The notes beneath the pieces are model-generated. The model saw only the letters and a list, made by a program, of their open reading frames with translations, did no database searches and was not told where the DNA came from. From Verrucomicrobiota bacterium (GTDB lineage Bacteria; Verrucomicrobiota; Verrucomicrobiia; Opitutales; Opitutaceae), in NCBI GenBank assembly GCA_030832235.1, contig JAURJO010000450.1, positions 1 to 16,342 of the forward strand: DNA of 16,342 bases. The letters are read 5' to 3'. Positions 1 to 9,086 of the stretch are shown here, in pieces. Numbering within the stretch: the stretch's first letter is position 1; each line of letters begins with the position of its first letter. Made by a program: the position numbers and the translations under genes.

Positions 1-3000
1 CGCCGGAGGGGCAGTACCGCGCCGGCGCCGCCAAGGTCGACATCACCCCCGTGGACTACCCCGTGCGGGTGAACGGCGGCTTCTTGGAAAAGACCGCGAC
101 CAAGGCCGTAGACCGCCTGCAGGCCCGCGCACTCGTGATCGCCAATGGTCACGAGCGGGTGGCGATCTGCGTGGTCGACACCTGCATGCTGCCGCGGGAG
201 CTGATCGACCGCGCAAAGGCGGCCGCCGCGAAGTCGACTGGTATTGCCACCGACCGGATGCTGGTATCCGCGACCCATACGCACAGCGCCCCGGCCGCGA
301 TGGGCTGCCTCGGAGCACGCATCGATCCCGCGTACGCCGCATTCCTGCCGGCGAAGATCACGGAGGCGATCGCCGCTGCGGCGGCCCGCGAGCGTCCAGC
401 GCGGATCGGACGCGGAGCGGTCGACGCGTGGGATCTCACGAATTGCCGCCGCTGGATCCGGCGTCCCGACCGCATGCTGCCAGATCCGTTCGGCGAGGTC
501 TCGGTCCGGGCGAACATGCACCCGGGTTACGAAAGCCCCGACGTCACCGGACCGGCCGGGCCGATCGACCCACAATTGACCATGCTCTCGGTGCAGGCGG
601 CTGACGGCACACCCCTCGCGGTCCTCGGCAACTTCTCGATGCATTACTTCGGGGCGCCAACGCTCTCCGCGGATTTCTGCGGCCGTTTCGCCGAGGGCAT
701 CGGTCGCTTGGTCGGCGCGAAGGACGGTGAAAACTTCATCGGTATCCTTTCGCAGGGCACGAGCGGCGACTCGCATTGGATGGATTACAGCCGCCCTCAG
801 GCGAAGGTGACGCTCGACGACTACAGCGAACGTCTGCTCGCACGCGCGGCCGAAGTCCATCGTACGATTGAGCACCGCGGCTCGGGTCAGCTGGTAATGG
901 CGGAGGCAACGCTCAGGCTGCAACGTCGCCTCGCCAGCGCGGCGCGAATGGAGTGGGCGCGGAGCCTGGCCGGGCCGATGGGAGACCGTCCGGCGGCTAA
1001 CCAACGCGAGGTTTACGCGCGGGAGCAGCTGTTCCTGGCGGCGGAACCCGAACGTGAACCGAAGCTCCAGGCGCTCCGGATCGGCGAAACCGGGATCACG
1101 GCGATCCCCAACGAGGTCTACGCGCTGACAGGGCTGAAGCTGAAGGCGCGCAGCCCGCTGCCCGCCACCTTCAACATCGAGTTGGCCAACGGTGCGGAGG
1201 GCTACATTCCTCCGCCCGAGCAGCACTTCCTTGGCGGCTACACGACGTGGGCGGCGCGGACCGCAGGGCTCGAGGAGCAAGCTGAGCCGAAGATTGTCGA
1301 GGCTCTGCTCGGCCTGCTTGAGCGCGTCGCCGGCGCGCCGCGCCCGGAAACCGCCCCGAGCAATGGGGCTTACGCGCGCACCGTGCTCGCGGACCGGCCG
1401 CACGCTTATTGGCGCCTCGACGAATCGGAGTTTCCCGCGGCCGCCGATGCCACCGGAGCCGGAAGAAACGCCCGCTTTGAACCGGGTGTAGCGCTCCACC
1501 TGCCGGGCGCTCAAAGTGCGGCGGACGCCATCTCGGCCGTGCCCGAGAACCCGTCGGCCTTCTCCGGCCCACGGATCAACCGCGCGCCGCATTTCGCCGG
1601 CGGCCGCCTGCGCGCGGAACTGCCGAAACTGGGCCGGGAACACACCGTGGAGCTCTGGCTTTGGAACGCTATGCCGGTCGACGCGCGCCCGGTGACCGGC
1701 GTGCTGTGGTCGCGCGGTCCGGCGGGCAACGCGGCCGCCGGCGAGCACTTGAGCATCAGCGGAACTTCCGCGAACGGCGTTCCCGGTCGACTCCTCTTCC
1801 AATCCGGCGACAGCCCTGCGGGGGCTTTTCATGGAAGGACCAAGCTCGGCTTCCGCGCTTGGCATCACGTCGTGCTCGTTCGCTCGGGAGATCGCGTGCG
1901 CGTGCACCTCGACGGACACGCCGAACCGGAGATCGACACCACGGTGGCCGCGACCGCGATTGATCCGGCGAAGGAGATTTTCCTCGCGGGAAGGTGTGAC
2001 GGCTTCGCCTCTTTCGAGGGCAAAATCGACGAAGTCGCGGTTTACGAACGCGCGCTCACGGCAGCGGAGATCGCCGCGCATTTCGCCGCCTCCGGTCGCG
2101 CCGCCCCGGCGTCCGCGGTTACACGTGCGCCGGTGCCGGACGTCGCGCCGCTTTCACCGGAGGAGTCGTTGCGGAAATTCCACGTCGCGCCCGGCTTTCG
2201 CGTCGAACTCGCCGCCGCCGAGCCGCTGGTGGCTGATCCCGTCGCTTTCGACTGGGATTCCCGCGGCCGCCTCTGGGTGGTCGAGATGGCCGACTATCCC
2301 CTCGGGCTCGACGGCAAGGGTGCGTCGGGCGGGCGCGTGCGCGTGCTGGAGGACACCGACGGCGATGGCCGCTACGACCGCTCGACGCTCTTCGCCGAGG
2401 GGCTGAACTTCCCGAATGGAATCCTCACGTGGCGCGACGGCGTGATCATCACGGCAGCGCCCCTTATCCTCCTCCTGCGGGACACCGACGGCGACGGAAA
2501 GGCGGACTCACGCGAGGTGCTCGTGAGCGGACTCTTCGAGGGCAACCAGCAGCTGCGGGCGAACGGACTGCGCTGGGGACTCGATAATTGGGTCCATGTC
2601 GCGTCCGGCGGTCACCACCGCGGCCACGGGGCCGCGACCAAGCTGAAGTCGCACCGCACCGGCGCCGAGGTGGCGACGGGCAGCCGCGACTTCCGGTTCC
2701 GGCCCGACACCGGCGACCTGGAGCCGCAGAGCGGCCCGACGCAATTCGGCCGCAACCGCGACAATTGGGGCCGTTGGTTCGGCACGCAGAACTCGAACCC
2801 GCTCTGGCATTACGTGCTTCCCGACCACTACCTCGCGCGCAACCCGGCTTTCGCCGCGGACCAGACGCTGGTGCAGCTGCTCACGCCCTCCAACCCGCCC
2901 GTGTTTCCCGCGAGCGCACCCGAGAAGCGCTACCACAGCTTTCATCAGTCCGGCCGTTTCACCTCGGCCTGCAGCGCGGTGCTCACGCGCGACGCGCGCA

Positions 3001-4994
3001 CGTTCGGCGCGGGAGACGGCGTCCTCGACGCGCTCGTGTGCGAGCCGTTCCACAACCTCGTGCAGCACGCGCGCCTCACTGACCGAGGGGTCTCGTTCAC
3101 CGCCGAGCACCGGCCCGGCGAAGGCGCATTCGACTTTTTATCCAGCGAGGACCGCTGGTGCCGGCCGGTCATGGTGCGGGAAGGTCCCGATGGCGCGCTC
3201 TGGGTGGCGGACATGTATCGGTACATCATCGAGCACCCGCAATTCCTCCCGCAGCGCGGCAAGGACGAGCTGATGGCATCCTACCGCCTCGGCGATGACC
3301 GCGGGCGCATCTACCGTGTAAGCCGCGAGGGATTGCCTCCTTTCCGCGCCCTGCGCCTCGACCGACTGGACGCCGCCGGCCTGGCCGCCGCGTTGCGCTC
3401 CCCCAGCGGCTGGGAGCGCGACCACGCGCACCAGATGCTGCTCTGGCGCGCCGACCCCGCGACTCTCGCTCCGCTGCGCGCGCTGGCGGCCGATGCCGCG
3501 GAACCACTCGCGCGGCTCCACGCGCTTTGTGTCCTCGACGGACTCGGCCGACTGACCTCGGAGGAAGTGGCCCGCGCCCTAGGCGATCCGCACTCCGGCG
3601 TCCGCGAAAACGCCCTGCGCCTTGCCGAAACACGTTTCACCCCCGCGTTGCTTTCCGCCGCGGCCGGACTCGCGACAGATCCTGATCCCAAGGTGCGGCT
3701 GCAACTCGCGTTCTCGCTGGGCGCCTCCCCCGACGCGCTCGCCGGGGACGCGCTCGGCCGACTGCTCACGACCAACTCGGCCGAACCGATGATGGTCGCA
3801 GCGGTGCTAAGCTCGGCGGCGAATCACGGCGCAAAGGTCACGGCCGCGGCCGCCCGCGCCGGCGCTGCAGTCCTCGGGCGTGCCGCCGGATCCCTGCTGC
3901 CGGCCGCCTTGGCGGCGGGAGATCGTGATTCCGTCGCGCTCGCCCTAGAGGCGATCGTCGCCGGCCCCGGGCCGATGTCAGCGGAGACGAGCGACCTGCT
4001 TCGCCGCCTCCTGGTCCTGCTCGCCGAACGCGGTACTTCGCTTGAAACCCTAGGCGCGGTGCAACCCTCCGATCGCCTTTCCGCGGCGGCCGCCCGGGCG
4101 AGACAGCGGCTCCAGGAGGCCCGCGCGCGTTTCATCGACGGCTCGATCAAGCCCGCCGACCGCATCGCCGCCGCCGCGTTGCTCGCGGCCGACACTTCCA
4201 GTCGGACGGTCGCGCTCGCTTCACTCGCCACCTGGCTGGACGCGCGGCATCCGCCGGCGGTGCAAAGCGCCGCGGCCCGCGCCCTCGCCACGACCGCGGC
4301 GACGGAAGTACCCGGGCTGTTCGCCGCGGCATGGAACCGGCTCGGGCCCGCGGGACGTGAGACCACGCTCGTGGGCTGGCTCGGCCGCGGGCCATGGGCG
4401 CTGGACCTGATCGAACGGGTGGAGCGCGGCGAGATACCCGCCGCGGCTTTTGACACCACCCAACGCGGCCGACTGCTGCGCCACGAATCGCGCGAGGTGC
4501 AGCGTATCTCGCAGAAGGTTTTTGGCGGACCGGTGCCCACCCGTGTCGCCGTCATCGAGCGCTACGTGCCGGCACTCGCGCTCCCCGGCGACGCCAGGCG
4601 CGGCCGCGATGTCTACCGCGCCGCCTGCGCCGTTTGCCACAAGCGCGGTGAGGAAGGTCGCGACGTCGGGCCTGATCTCGCCTCAGCGACGAACCACACT
4701 CCCGAACGGCTGCTTTCGTCGATCCTCGATCCCAACGCCGACATCCAGCCCGGCTACGCCGCGTTCACCTGCACGCTGCAGGACGGAGAACAGATCTACG
4801 GCCTCATCGCCTCCGAAACGGCCGGAAGCGTCACCCTAAAGCTGCTCGACGGCTCGCGGCGCACCTTTCGGCGCAACGAGATCGCCTCACTCGAAGGCGG
4901 TGCCACATCGCTGATGCCCGAAGGTCTGGAATCGGCGATTCCCCCGCAGGGCATGGCGGATCTCATCGCGTTCCTGCGCGGCCCCTCGCGCTGA
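1..4994 (+). CDS. Multidomain ceramidase-like / LamG / PVC-type dehydrogenase / cytochrome c protein (5' partial)
   Basis: The reading frame is open from the first bases of the window (first full codon at 3). A GTG at 51 is not a credible start, because the preceding codons already read like a ceramidase N-terminus (YRAGAAKVDITP). Start and signal peptide therefore lie upstream. Counting from that GTG as residue 1: a neutral/alkaline ceramidase-like domain (about 1-430) with probable zinc ligands in THTH (H76, H78) and NFSMH (H198) and a QGTSGD turn (235-240); a LamG/concanavalin-like domain (about 450-680, opening YWRLDE); a PVC-type membrane-bound dehydrogenase beta-propeller (about 700-1095) with DTDGDG loops at 768 and 811; HEAT-like helices (about 1100-1480); and a PVC-type haem domain with CAVCH at 1526-1530. 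In this superfamily the cytochrome accepts electrons from the propeller. The protein is probably exported and hydrolyses an amide or ester. The substrate is unknown. Domain calls are firm; the combined function is inferred. Confidence 0.9.
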   Translation, partial: PEGQYRAGAAKVDITPVDYPVRVNGGFLEKTATKAVDRLQARALVIANGHERVAICVVDTCMLPRELIDRAKAAAAKSTGIATDRMLVSATHTHSAPAAMGCLGARIDPAYAAFLPAKITEAIAAAAARERPARIGRGAVDAWDLTNCRRWIRRPDRMLPDPFGEVSVRANMHPGYESPDVTGPAGPIDPQLTMLSVQAADGTPLAVLGNFSMHYFGAPTLSADFCGRFAEGIGRLVGAKDGENFIGILSQGTSGDSHWMDYSRPQAKVTLDDYSERLLARAAEVHRTIEHRGSGQLVMAEATLRLQRRLASAARMEWARSLAGPMGDRPAANQREVYAREQLFLAAEPEREPKLQALRIGETGITAIPNEVYALTGLKLKARSPLPATFNIELANGAEGYIPPPEQHFLGGYTTWAARTAGLEEQAEPKIVEALLGLLERVAGAPRPETAPSNGAYARTVLADRPHAYWRLDESEFPAAADATGAGRNARFEPGVALHLPGAQSAADAISAVPENPSAFSGPRINRAPHFAGGRLRAELPKLGREHTVELWLWNAMPVDARPVTGVLWSRGPAGNAAAGEHLSISGTSANGVPGRLLFQSGDSPAGAFHGRTKLGFRAWHHVVLVRSGDRVRVHLDGHAEPEIDTTVAATAIDPAKEIFLAGRCDGFASFEGKIDEVAVYERALTAAEIAAHFAASGRAAPASAVTRAPVPDVAPLSPEESLRKFHVAPGFRVELAAAEPLVADPVAFDWDSRGRLWVVEMADYPLGLDGKGASGGRVRVLEDTDGDGRYDRSTLFAEGLNFPNGILTWRDGVIITAAPLILLLRDTDGDGKADSREVLVSGLFEGNQQLRANGLRWGLDNWVHVASGGHHRGHGAATKLKSHRTGAEVATGSRDFRFRPDTGDLEPQSGPTQFGRNRDNWGRWFGTQNSNPLWHYVLPDHYLARNPAFAADQTLVQLLTPSNPPVFPASAPEKRYHSFHQSGRFTSACSAVLTRDARTFGAGDGVLDALVCEPFHNLVQHARLTDRGVSFTAEHRPGEGAFDFLSSEDRWCRPVMVREGPDGALWVADMYRYIIEHPQFLPQRGKDELMASYRLGDDRGRIYRVSREGLPPFRALRLDRLDAAGLAAALRSPSGWERDHAHQMLLWRADPATLAPLRALAADAAEPLARLHALCVLDGLGRLTSEEVARALGDPHSGVRENALRLAETRFTPALLSAAAGLATDPDPKVRLQLAFSLGASPDALAGDALGRLLTTNSAEPMMVAAVLSSAANHGAKVTAAAARAGAAVLGRAAGSLLPAALAAGDRDSVALALEAIVAGPGPMSAETSDLLRRLLVLLAERGTSLETLGAVQPSDRLSAAAARARQRLQEARARFIDGSIKPADRIAAAALLAADTSSRTVALASLATWLDARHPPAVQSAAARALATTAATEVPGLFAAAWNRLGPAGRETTLVGWLGRGPWALDLIERVERGEIPAAAFDTTQRGRLLRHESREVQRISQKVFGGPVPTRVAVIERYVPALALPGDARRGRDVYRAACAVCHKRGEEGRDVGPDLASATNHTPERLLSSILDPNADIQPGYAAFTCTLQDGEQIYGLIASETAGSVTLKLLDGSRRTFRRNEIASLEGGATSLMPEGLESAIPPQGMADLIAFLRGPSR

Positions 4995-5053
4995 GCGCCG
5001 GCGCCGGCGGCTTTTGCGTTGTCGGCACCAGCGGTCCGCACTCGCCTCGGCCC

Positions 5054-7309
5054 ATGCGCCGCTTGGTCATGACCATGCTCTCCCTCGCCGTTGCTCCGGC
5101 CGCCTTTGCCGCGGCCGCATCCGCGGCGTGGACCCCGGCCGACGCCCGCTGGCCGGAACCGCTTCGCGCACCCGCCGGCGCGCCGAACGTGTTGGTCGTG
5201 CTTTGGGACGACGTCGGCTTCGGTCAGTTCGGCTGCTACGGCTCGCCGCTCGCGACGCCCACCGTCGACCGCTTGGCGGCCGGCGGACTGCGTTACACGA
5301 ATTTTCACGTTAACGCGGTCTGCTCACCGACCCGTGCGGCGCTCCTGACCGGCCGCAACGCCCATGCGGTGGGCGTGGGCCACATCGGCGAGTATGCGAA
5401 CGGTGCCCGCAACAATCTGGGCGGGATACGGCCTGATGCGGGAACGGTGGCCGACTACCTGCGGGCAGGTGGCTACACGACGGCGGCCTTCGGCAAATGG
5501 CACCTCGCGCCGATGGCTGAACTCAACGCGGCGGGCGACGTCACGCACTGGCCCACCGGGCGGGGCTTCGACCACTTTTATGGTTTCATGGGCGGCGACA
5601 TGTCTCAGTTCGCGCCCGAGATCTACTCGGGGCGCGAACGCGTGCTGCCCCGGGCGACCCGACCCGGCGGGGAGGAGCCCTACTTCATGGACGCCGACCT
5701 GTGCGACCGGCTGATCGCGTTCATGGCGCAACACCGGGCTTCCGCACCCGAGCGTCCTTTCTTCGCCTATCTCTCACTCGGCGCCGGACACGCACCCCAC
5801 CACGCGCCGGAAGCTTTGCTCGCGAAGTGGCGCGGCCGTTTCGACGACGGCTGGGACGCGTACCGTGAACGGACGCTGGCCCGGCAGATCGAGCTCGGCA
5901 TCGTGCCGCGCGGCACGCGGCTCCCGCCCGCCAACCCCGGCGTGAAGCCCTGGGCCGCGCTCACTCCGCGGGAGCGCCGGGTGTTCGCCCGTTACTATGA
6001 GTGCTTCGCCGCCTGCATGGAGGCGGCCGATCGTGAGCTAGGGCGGGTCGTGGCTTGGCTCGAGAAAACGGGCGCTCTGCGCGACACGCTGATTCTCGTG
6101 TTATCCGACAATGGAGCCAGCCCGGAAGGCGGGCCCGAGGGCATCTGGAACGAGATGCGCCTGTTCACGGCGAACAAACTCGGGGAATTCGCGGGAGGAG
6201 CGGACCGCGTCGATCTCCTCGGCGGGCCGTTCACTTATCCCACTTATCCGATCGGCTGGACGCAGGCCGGCAACACGCCGCTGCGCCACACCAAGGGAAC
6301 AACGCACGAAGGCGGCATACGCGTGCCCCTGATCGTGCACTGGCCGGCGCGCATCACGGAAGCCGGCGGGCTGCGGCCGCAATTCCACCACGCGGTCGAC
6401 GTGCTGCCCACTGTGCTGGAGGCCGCGGGAGTAAGCGCACCCGCCGAGTTGAGCGGCCGCCGGCAGGTTCCGATCGCAGGTCTCTCGTTTGCCTACACCT
6501 GGCCGCGCGAAGGCGCGGCGGCGCCGACCCGTCGAAAGGCCCAGTACTTTGAAATCCACGGTCACCGCGCGATTTGGGCGGACGGCTGGAAAGCCGTGAC
6601 GTGGCACCCCTCGGGCCGGCCTTACGCGGAGGACACGTGGGAGTTGTACCACGTCGACGCCGATCTCAACGAAAGCCGCGATCTCGCCCGCGAGCAACCG
6701 GAGCGACTGGCGGCGCTGATTTCGGCGTGGGATCGCGAAGCGGCCGCCCACGACGTACTTCCGCTCGACGACCGCCGCGCCGGCCCGCGCGACATGATTC
6801 GACCGGCTTGGAACGGCGATCGCCTCCGCGCCACTTACGTTCCGCCAGTAGCCGGCCTCCACAAGTTCACCGCGCTCGAACGCCGCGACCGATCCATGAC
6901 GATCACCGCCCGTATCGAACGCCCCGGCGACGGTGTGATCCTCGCGCACGGCGGGCGCTTCGCCGGCTACGTGTTGTACGTCCGCGAGGGGCGTCCGGTC
7001 TTTCATTACAACTACGCGGGCGAGCGTCGCACCACGGTGGACGCCCCGGTGCGTTTGCCGGAAGGCGCCTGCACGGTAAGCGCTGAATTGAATCTGACCG
7101 CGAGCGGCGGAGCCGATGTCGTCCTGCGTATCGACGGTCGGGCCGTCGCCCGCGGCCAGGTGCCGGAGGTGATGACCGGCAACATCAGCCACGAGACGCT
7201 GGACATCGGCCGCGATCTTTACACGCCGGTGAGCGAGGATTACGCGCCGCCGTTCGCTTTCGGCGGCGTGATCACCGACGTGACCGTCGAGACAAAGGCG
7301 CGAAAGTAG
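5054..7309 (+). CDS. Secreted arylsulfatase (type I, formylglycine)
   Basis: Hydrolyses sulfate esters using a formylglycine made from Cys90 of the sulfatase motif CSPTR (90-94), followed by AALLTGR. Other active-site residues are visible: the metal-binding pair D52-D53, the GKWH motif (K148, H150), H246 in GAGHAPHH, SDNG (D352, N353) and K414 in HTKG ahead of THEGG. The N-terminus (MRRLVMTMLS, then an Ala-rich stretch) is a Sec signal peptide, so the enzyme acts outside the cytoplasm. At 751 residues it is longer than the roughly 536-residue Pseudomonas enzyme. The extra C-terminal part (about 590-751) looks like an all-beta accessory domain, as in the long arylsulfatases. The ATG at 5054 opens directly into the signal peptide. 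It lies 59 bp after the preceding gene on the same strand and may be co-transcribed with it. No Shine-Dalgarno sequence precedes it. Maturation needs a formylglycine-generating enzyme, not seen here. The sulfated substrate is unknown. Confidence 0.95.
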   Translation: MRRLVMTMLSLAVAPAAFAAAASAAWTPADARWPEPLRAPAGAPNVLVVLWDDVGFGQFGCYGSPLATPTVDRLAAGGLRYTNFHVNAVCSPTRAALLTGRNAHAVGVGHIGEYANGARNNLGGIRPDAGTVADYLRAGGYTTAAFGKWHLAPMAELNAAGDVTHWPTGRGFDHFYGFMGGDMSQFAPEIYSGRERVLPRATRPGGEEPYFMDADLCDRLIAFMAQHRASAPERPFFAYLSLGAGHAPHHAPEALLAKWRGRFDDGWDAYRERTLARQIELGIVPRGTRLPPANPGVKPWAALTPRERRVFARYYECFAACMEAADRELGRVVAWLEKTGALRDTLILVLSDNGASPEGGPEGIWNEMRLFTANKLGEFAGGADRVDLLGGPFTYPTYPIGWTQAGNTPLRHTKGTTHEGGIRVPLIVHWPARITEAGGLRPQFHHAVDVLPTVLEAAGVSAPAELSGRRQVPIAGLSFAYTWPREGAAAPTRRKAQYFEIHGHRAIWADGWKAVTWHPSGRPYAEDTWELYHVDADLNESRDLAREQPERLAALISAWDREAAAHDVLPLDDRRAGPRDMIRPAWNGDRLRATYVPPVAGLHKFTALERRDRSMTITARIERPGDGVILAHGGRFAGYVLYVREGRPVFHYNYAGERRTTVDAPVRLPEGACTVSAELNLTASGGADVVLRIDGRAVARGQVPEVMTGNISHETLDIGRDLYTPVSEDYAPPFAFGGVITDVTVETKARK

Positions 7310-7370
7310 TCGGGACCGCGAATCGGCGAAAACGCGGACGCGCGGAGAGGTACCACCTTCGGCTGGAATT

Positions 7371-7404
7371 CCCCGCCTGCATTTTCCGGGGCGAGCAGCC
7401 CCGG
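7371..7404. repeat. REP-like hairpin in the convergent intergenic region
   Basis: Between the converging sulfatase and phoD genes, CCGGGG (7386-7391) pairs perfectly with CCCCGG (7399-7404) around a 7-base loop. An overlapping alternative hairpin pairs CCCCG (7371-7375) with CGGGG (7387-7391), so the two folds exclude each other. The right flank reads CTACAAA, and on the minus strand the element begins TTTGTAGCCGGGG. It has the look of an interspersed palindromic repeat, and I recall similar GTAGCCGGGG palindromes from Opitutaceae genomes, but a single copy cannot prove this. There is no T-tract on either side, so it is not a classical intrinsic terminator, although it could still attenuate both converging transcripts. 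The rest of the 192-bp gap shows nothing else. Confidence 0.4.
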
Positions 7405-7501
7405 CTACAAATCACGCGTTTTGTCCGGAAGTCGCTGACCGCGCCGCATCAGGAAATTCGCAAGATGAAGCCGTGGCGCGGCCAAAGCACGGAGCGCGCG
7501 G

Positions 7502-9076
7502 TCACACGCGGTTCAGGGCGGCGCGACCGGACTCGACGACGAAGCTGGCCCGGGTGTTGATCGGGGCACCTGGGCGCTCCACGAAGGGCACGGTGCGAAA
7601 ATCCGTGCGCCACGCGACGGGCGTCACTTCACACCGCACGTAGCCGCGCTCGTTGTTGCGGTACTTCACGAACGGATTCTCCGCCAGGAGCTCCTTCGTG
7701 TTCGCAGGTTCGATGGCACCGTCGCCGCCCGAGCTGATTGATGTGCCTACGAACTCCACCCCCACCGGCGGACCGTCGGGGCGGTCGAAATCCTGCACAA
7801 GCTCGTTGGCCCAGTTGGAGTGGATGTCGCCCGTGATCACCACCGGGTTTTTCACCCGGCGATCACGGAAATGGCGCAGCACCCGCCGTCGCTCGAATTC
7901 GTAGCCCGGCCACTGGTCCATGCTGTGCAGCACGTCCGGACCCCGCGCGAGGTCGACCCGGGCCATCATCACTTGCTGGGCGAGCACGTTCCACGCGGCG
8001 GGAGATCGCTCCAAGCCGGCGTCGAGCCAAGCCCGCTGACGTTCGCCGAGCAAGGTCCCGCGCGGATCAAGGAGGACCGGCGAGGGCGGCTTACGTCCGT
8101 CACCCTGCGGCTGGTCGGTGCGGTACTGCCGCGTATCGAGGACGTGGAATGTCGCGAGCCGCCCGAAATCCAACGCTCGGAACAGCAGCAGGTCGGGCCC
8201 CGATGGCAGCTGGGCGCGGCGCAGCGGCATCATCTCGAAATATGCCTGGTAGGCCGCCGCCCGGCGCCGCAGGAATTCGTCGCGCGACGCGGGCTTGTCG
8301 GGGATGTCCCCCGCGTAGTTGTTCGCCACCTCGTGGTCGTCCCACGTCACGATCCAGGGCGCCATGGCATGGGCGGCCCGTAACGCAGGGTCGGATTTGT
8401 AGAGCGCGTAGCGAAGACGGTAGTCCTCCAGCGTGAAGATCTCCCCGCTGTTGTGGAGGCGCGGTCGTCCGCGGTGGGCCGCGCCCTCGTAGATATAATC
8501 GCCGAGGTGGACGACGAGATCGAGATCCTCGCGGGCCATGTGCTGGTAAGCGGTGTAGTGTCCGCTCTCGAAGTTTTGGCACGAGGCGAAGGCGAAGCGC
8601 AGCCGCTCCGGCAGGCTGCTGGCCGCCGGCATGGTACGGGTGCGACCTTTCGGGCTTTCCACCCCGCCGGCGCGGAATTGGTAAAAATACCAGCGATCCG
8701 GCCGCAGGCCCGAAACCTCAACGTGGACGGAATGACCCCATGCGGGATTCGCCATCGCCGTGCCCGAGGCGACAACCTTGGAGAGGGCCTCGTCGTCAGC
8801 CACCACCCACGTCACCTCCACCGGCTCGGGTCGCATCCCGCCACCGGGTTCCAGCGGCCGCGGCGCGAGCCGCGTCCACAGCACGACACCGTCGGGTGTG
8901 GGATCGCCTGAGGCGACACCCAGCGAAAACGGATCCGCGGAAAAAGACGGCTTCGAGGCCGCGTGCAAACGGGCATTCGACAACAGCGCCGCCGCGGCGA
9001 ACGACAGCGAGGCGCCGACGAACGCGCGCCGACCGAAGACGGGCTCATCGCCCAAGGGGAAAAGGGTGGGATTCAT
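7502..9076 (-). CDS. phoD: PhoD-type alkaline phosphatase/phosphodiesterase, Tat-exported
   Basis: PhoD-family enzymes remove phosphate from mono- and diesters outside the cytoplasm, using a Ca/Fe centre. The N-terminus has a twin-arginine signal (GRRAFVG, R16-R17, then a hydrophobic Ala-rich stretch to about residue 40), so export is probably by Tat in folded form, as known for PhoD. The family's N-terminal beta domain starts near FSLGVASGDPT (50-60). Metal-site motifs are intact: ASCQNF (C166), HLGDYIYE (D193, Y194), TWDDHEVANNY (D246, D247, H248, N252) and ITGDIHSNW (D417, H419). The length of 524 residues is normal. It is the second gene of a minus-strand pair, starting only 10 bp after the upstream esterase stop codon, which implies one transcript. 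No Shine-Dalgarno is visible. A phosphate-starvation (Pho) box was not recognised upstream of the pair, so regulation is unknown. Confidence 0.93.
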   Translation of the reverse strand: MNPTLFPLGDEPVFGRRAFVGASLSFAAAALLSNARLHAASKPSFSADPFSLGVASGDPTPDGVVLWTRLAPRPLEPGGGMRPEPVEVTWVVADDEALSKVVASGTAMANPAWGHSVHVEVSGLRPDRWYFYQFRAGGVESPKGRTRTMPAASSLPERLRFAFASCQNFESGHYTAYQHMAREDLDLVVHLGDYIYEGAAHRGRPRLHNSGEIFTLEDYRLRYALYKSDPALRAAHAMAPWIVTWDDHEVANNYAGDIPDKPASRDEFLRRRAAAYQAYFEMMPLRRAQLPSGPDLLLFRALDFGRLATFHVLDTRQYRTDQPQGDGRKPPSPVLLDPRGTLLGERQRAWLDAGLERSPAAWNVLAQQVMMARVDLARGPDVLHSMDQWPGYEFERRRVLRHFRDRRVKNPVVITGDIHSNWANELVQDFDRPDGPPVGVEFVGTSISSGGDGAIEPANTKELLAENPFVKYRNNERGYVRCEVTPVAWRTDFRTVPFVERPGAPINTRASFVVESGRAALNRV

Positions 9077-9086
9077 CGGAAAAGAT

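Noticed and set aside
51..53. GTG at 51 as the start of the first gene
   Set aside because: The frame is open to the window edge and the codons before it encode a typical ceramidase N-terminal strand, so the gene begins upstream.
4996..5009. GC palindrome (CGCCGGCGCCGGCG) followed by TTTT after the first gene, as a terminator
   Set aside because: The palindrome has no loop and the T-run is only four bases; such GC symmetry is common by chance at this base composition.
6101..7192. Long open frame (363 codons) on the minus strand inside the sulfatase gene
   Set aside because: It lies antisense to a well-supported gene; the translation is Arg/Ala/Val-rich with no recognisable motif, typical of high-GC shadow frames.
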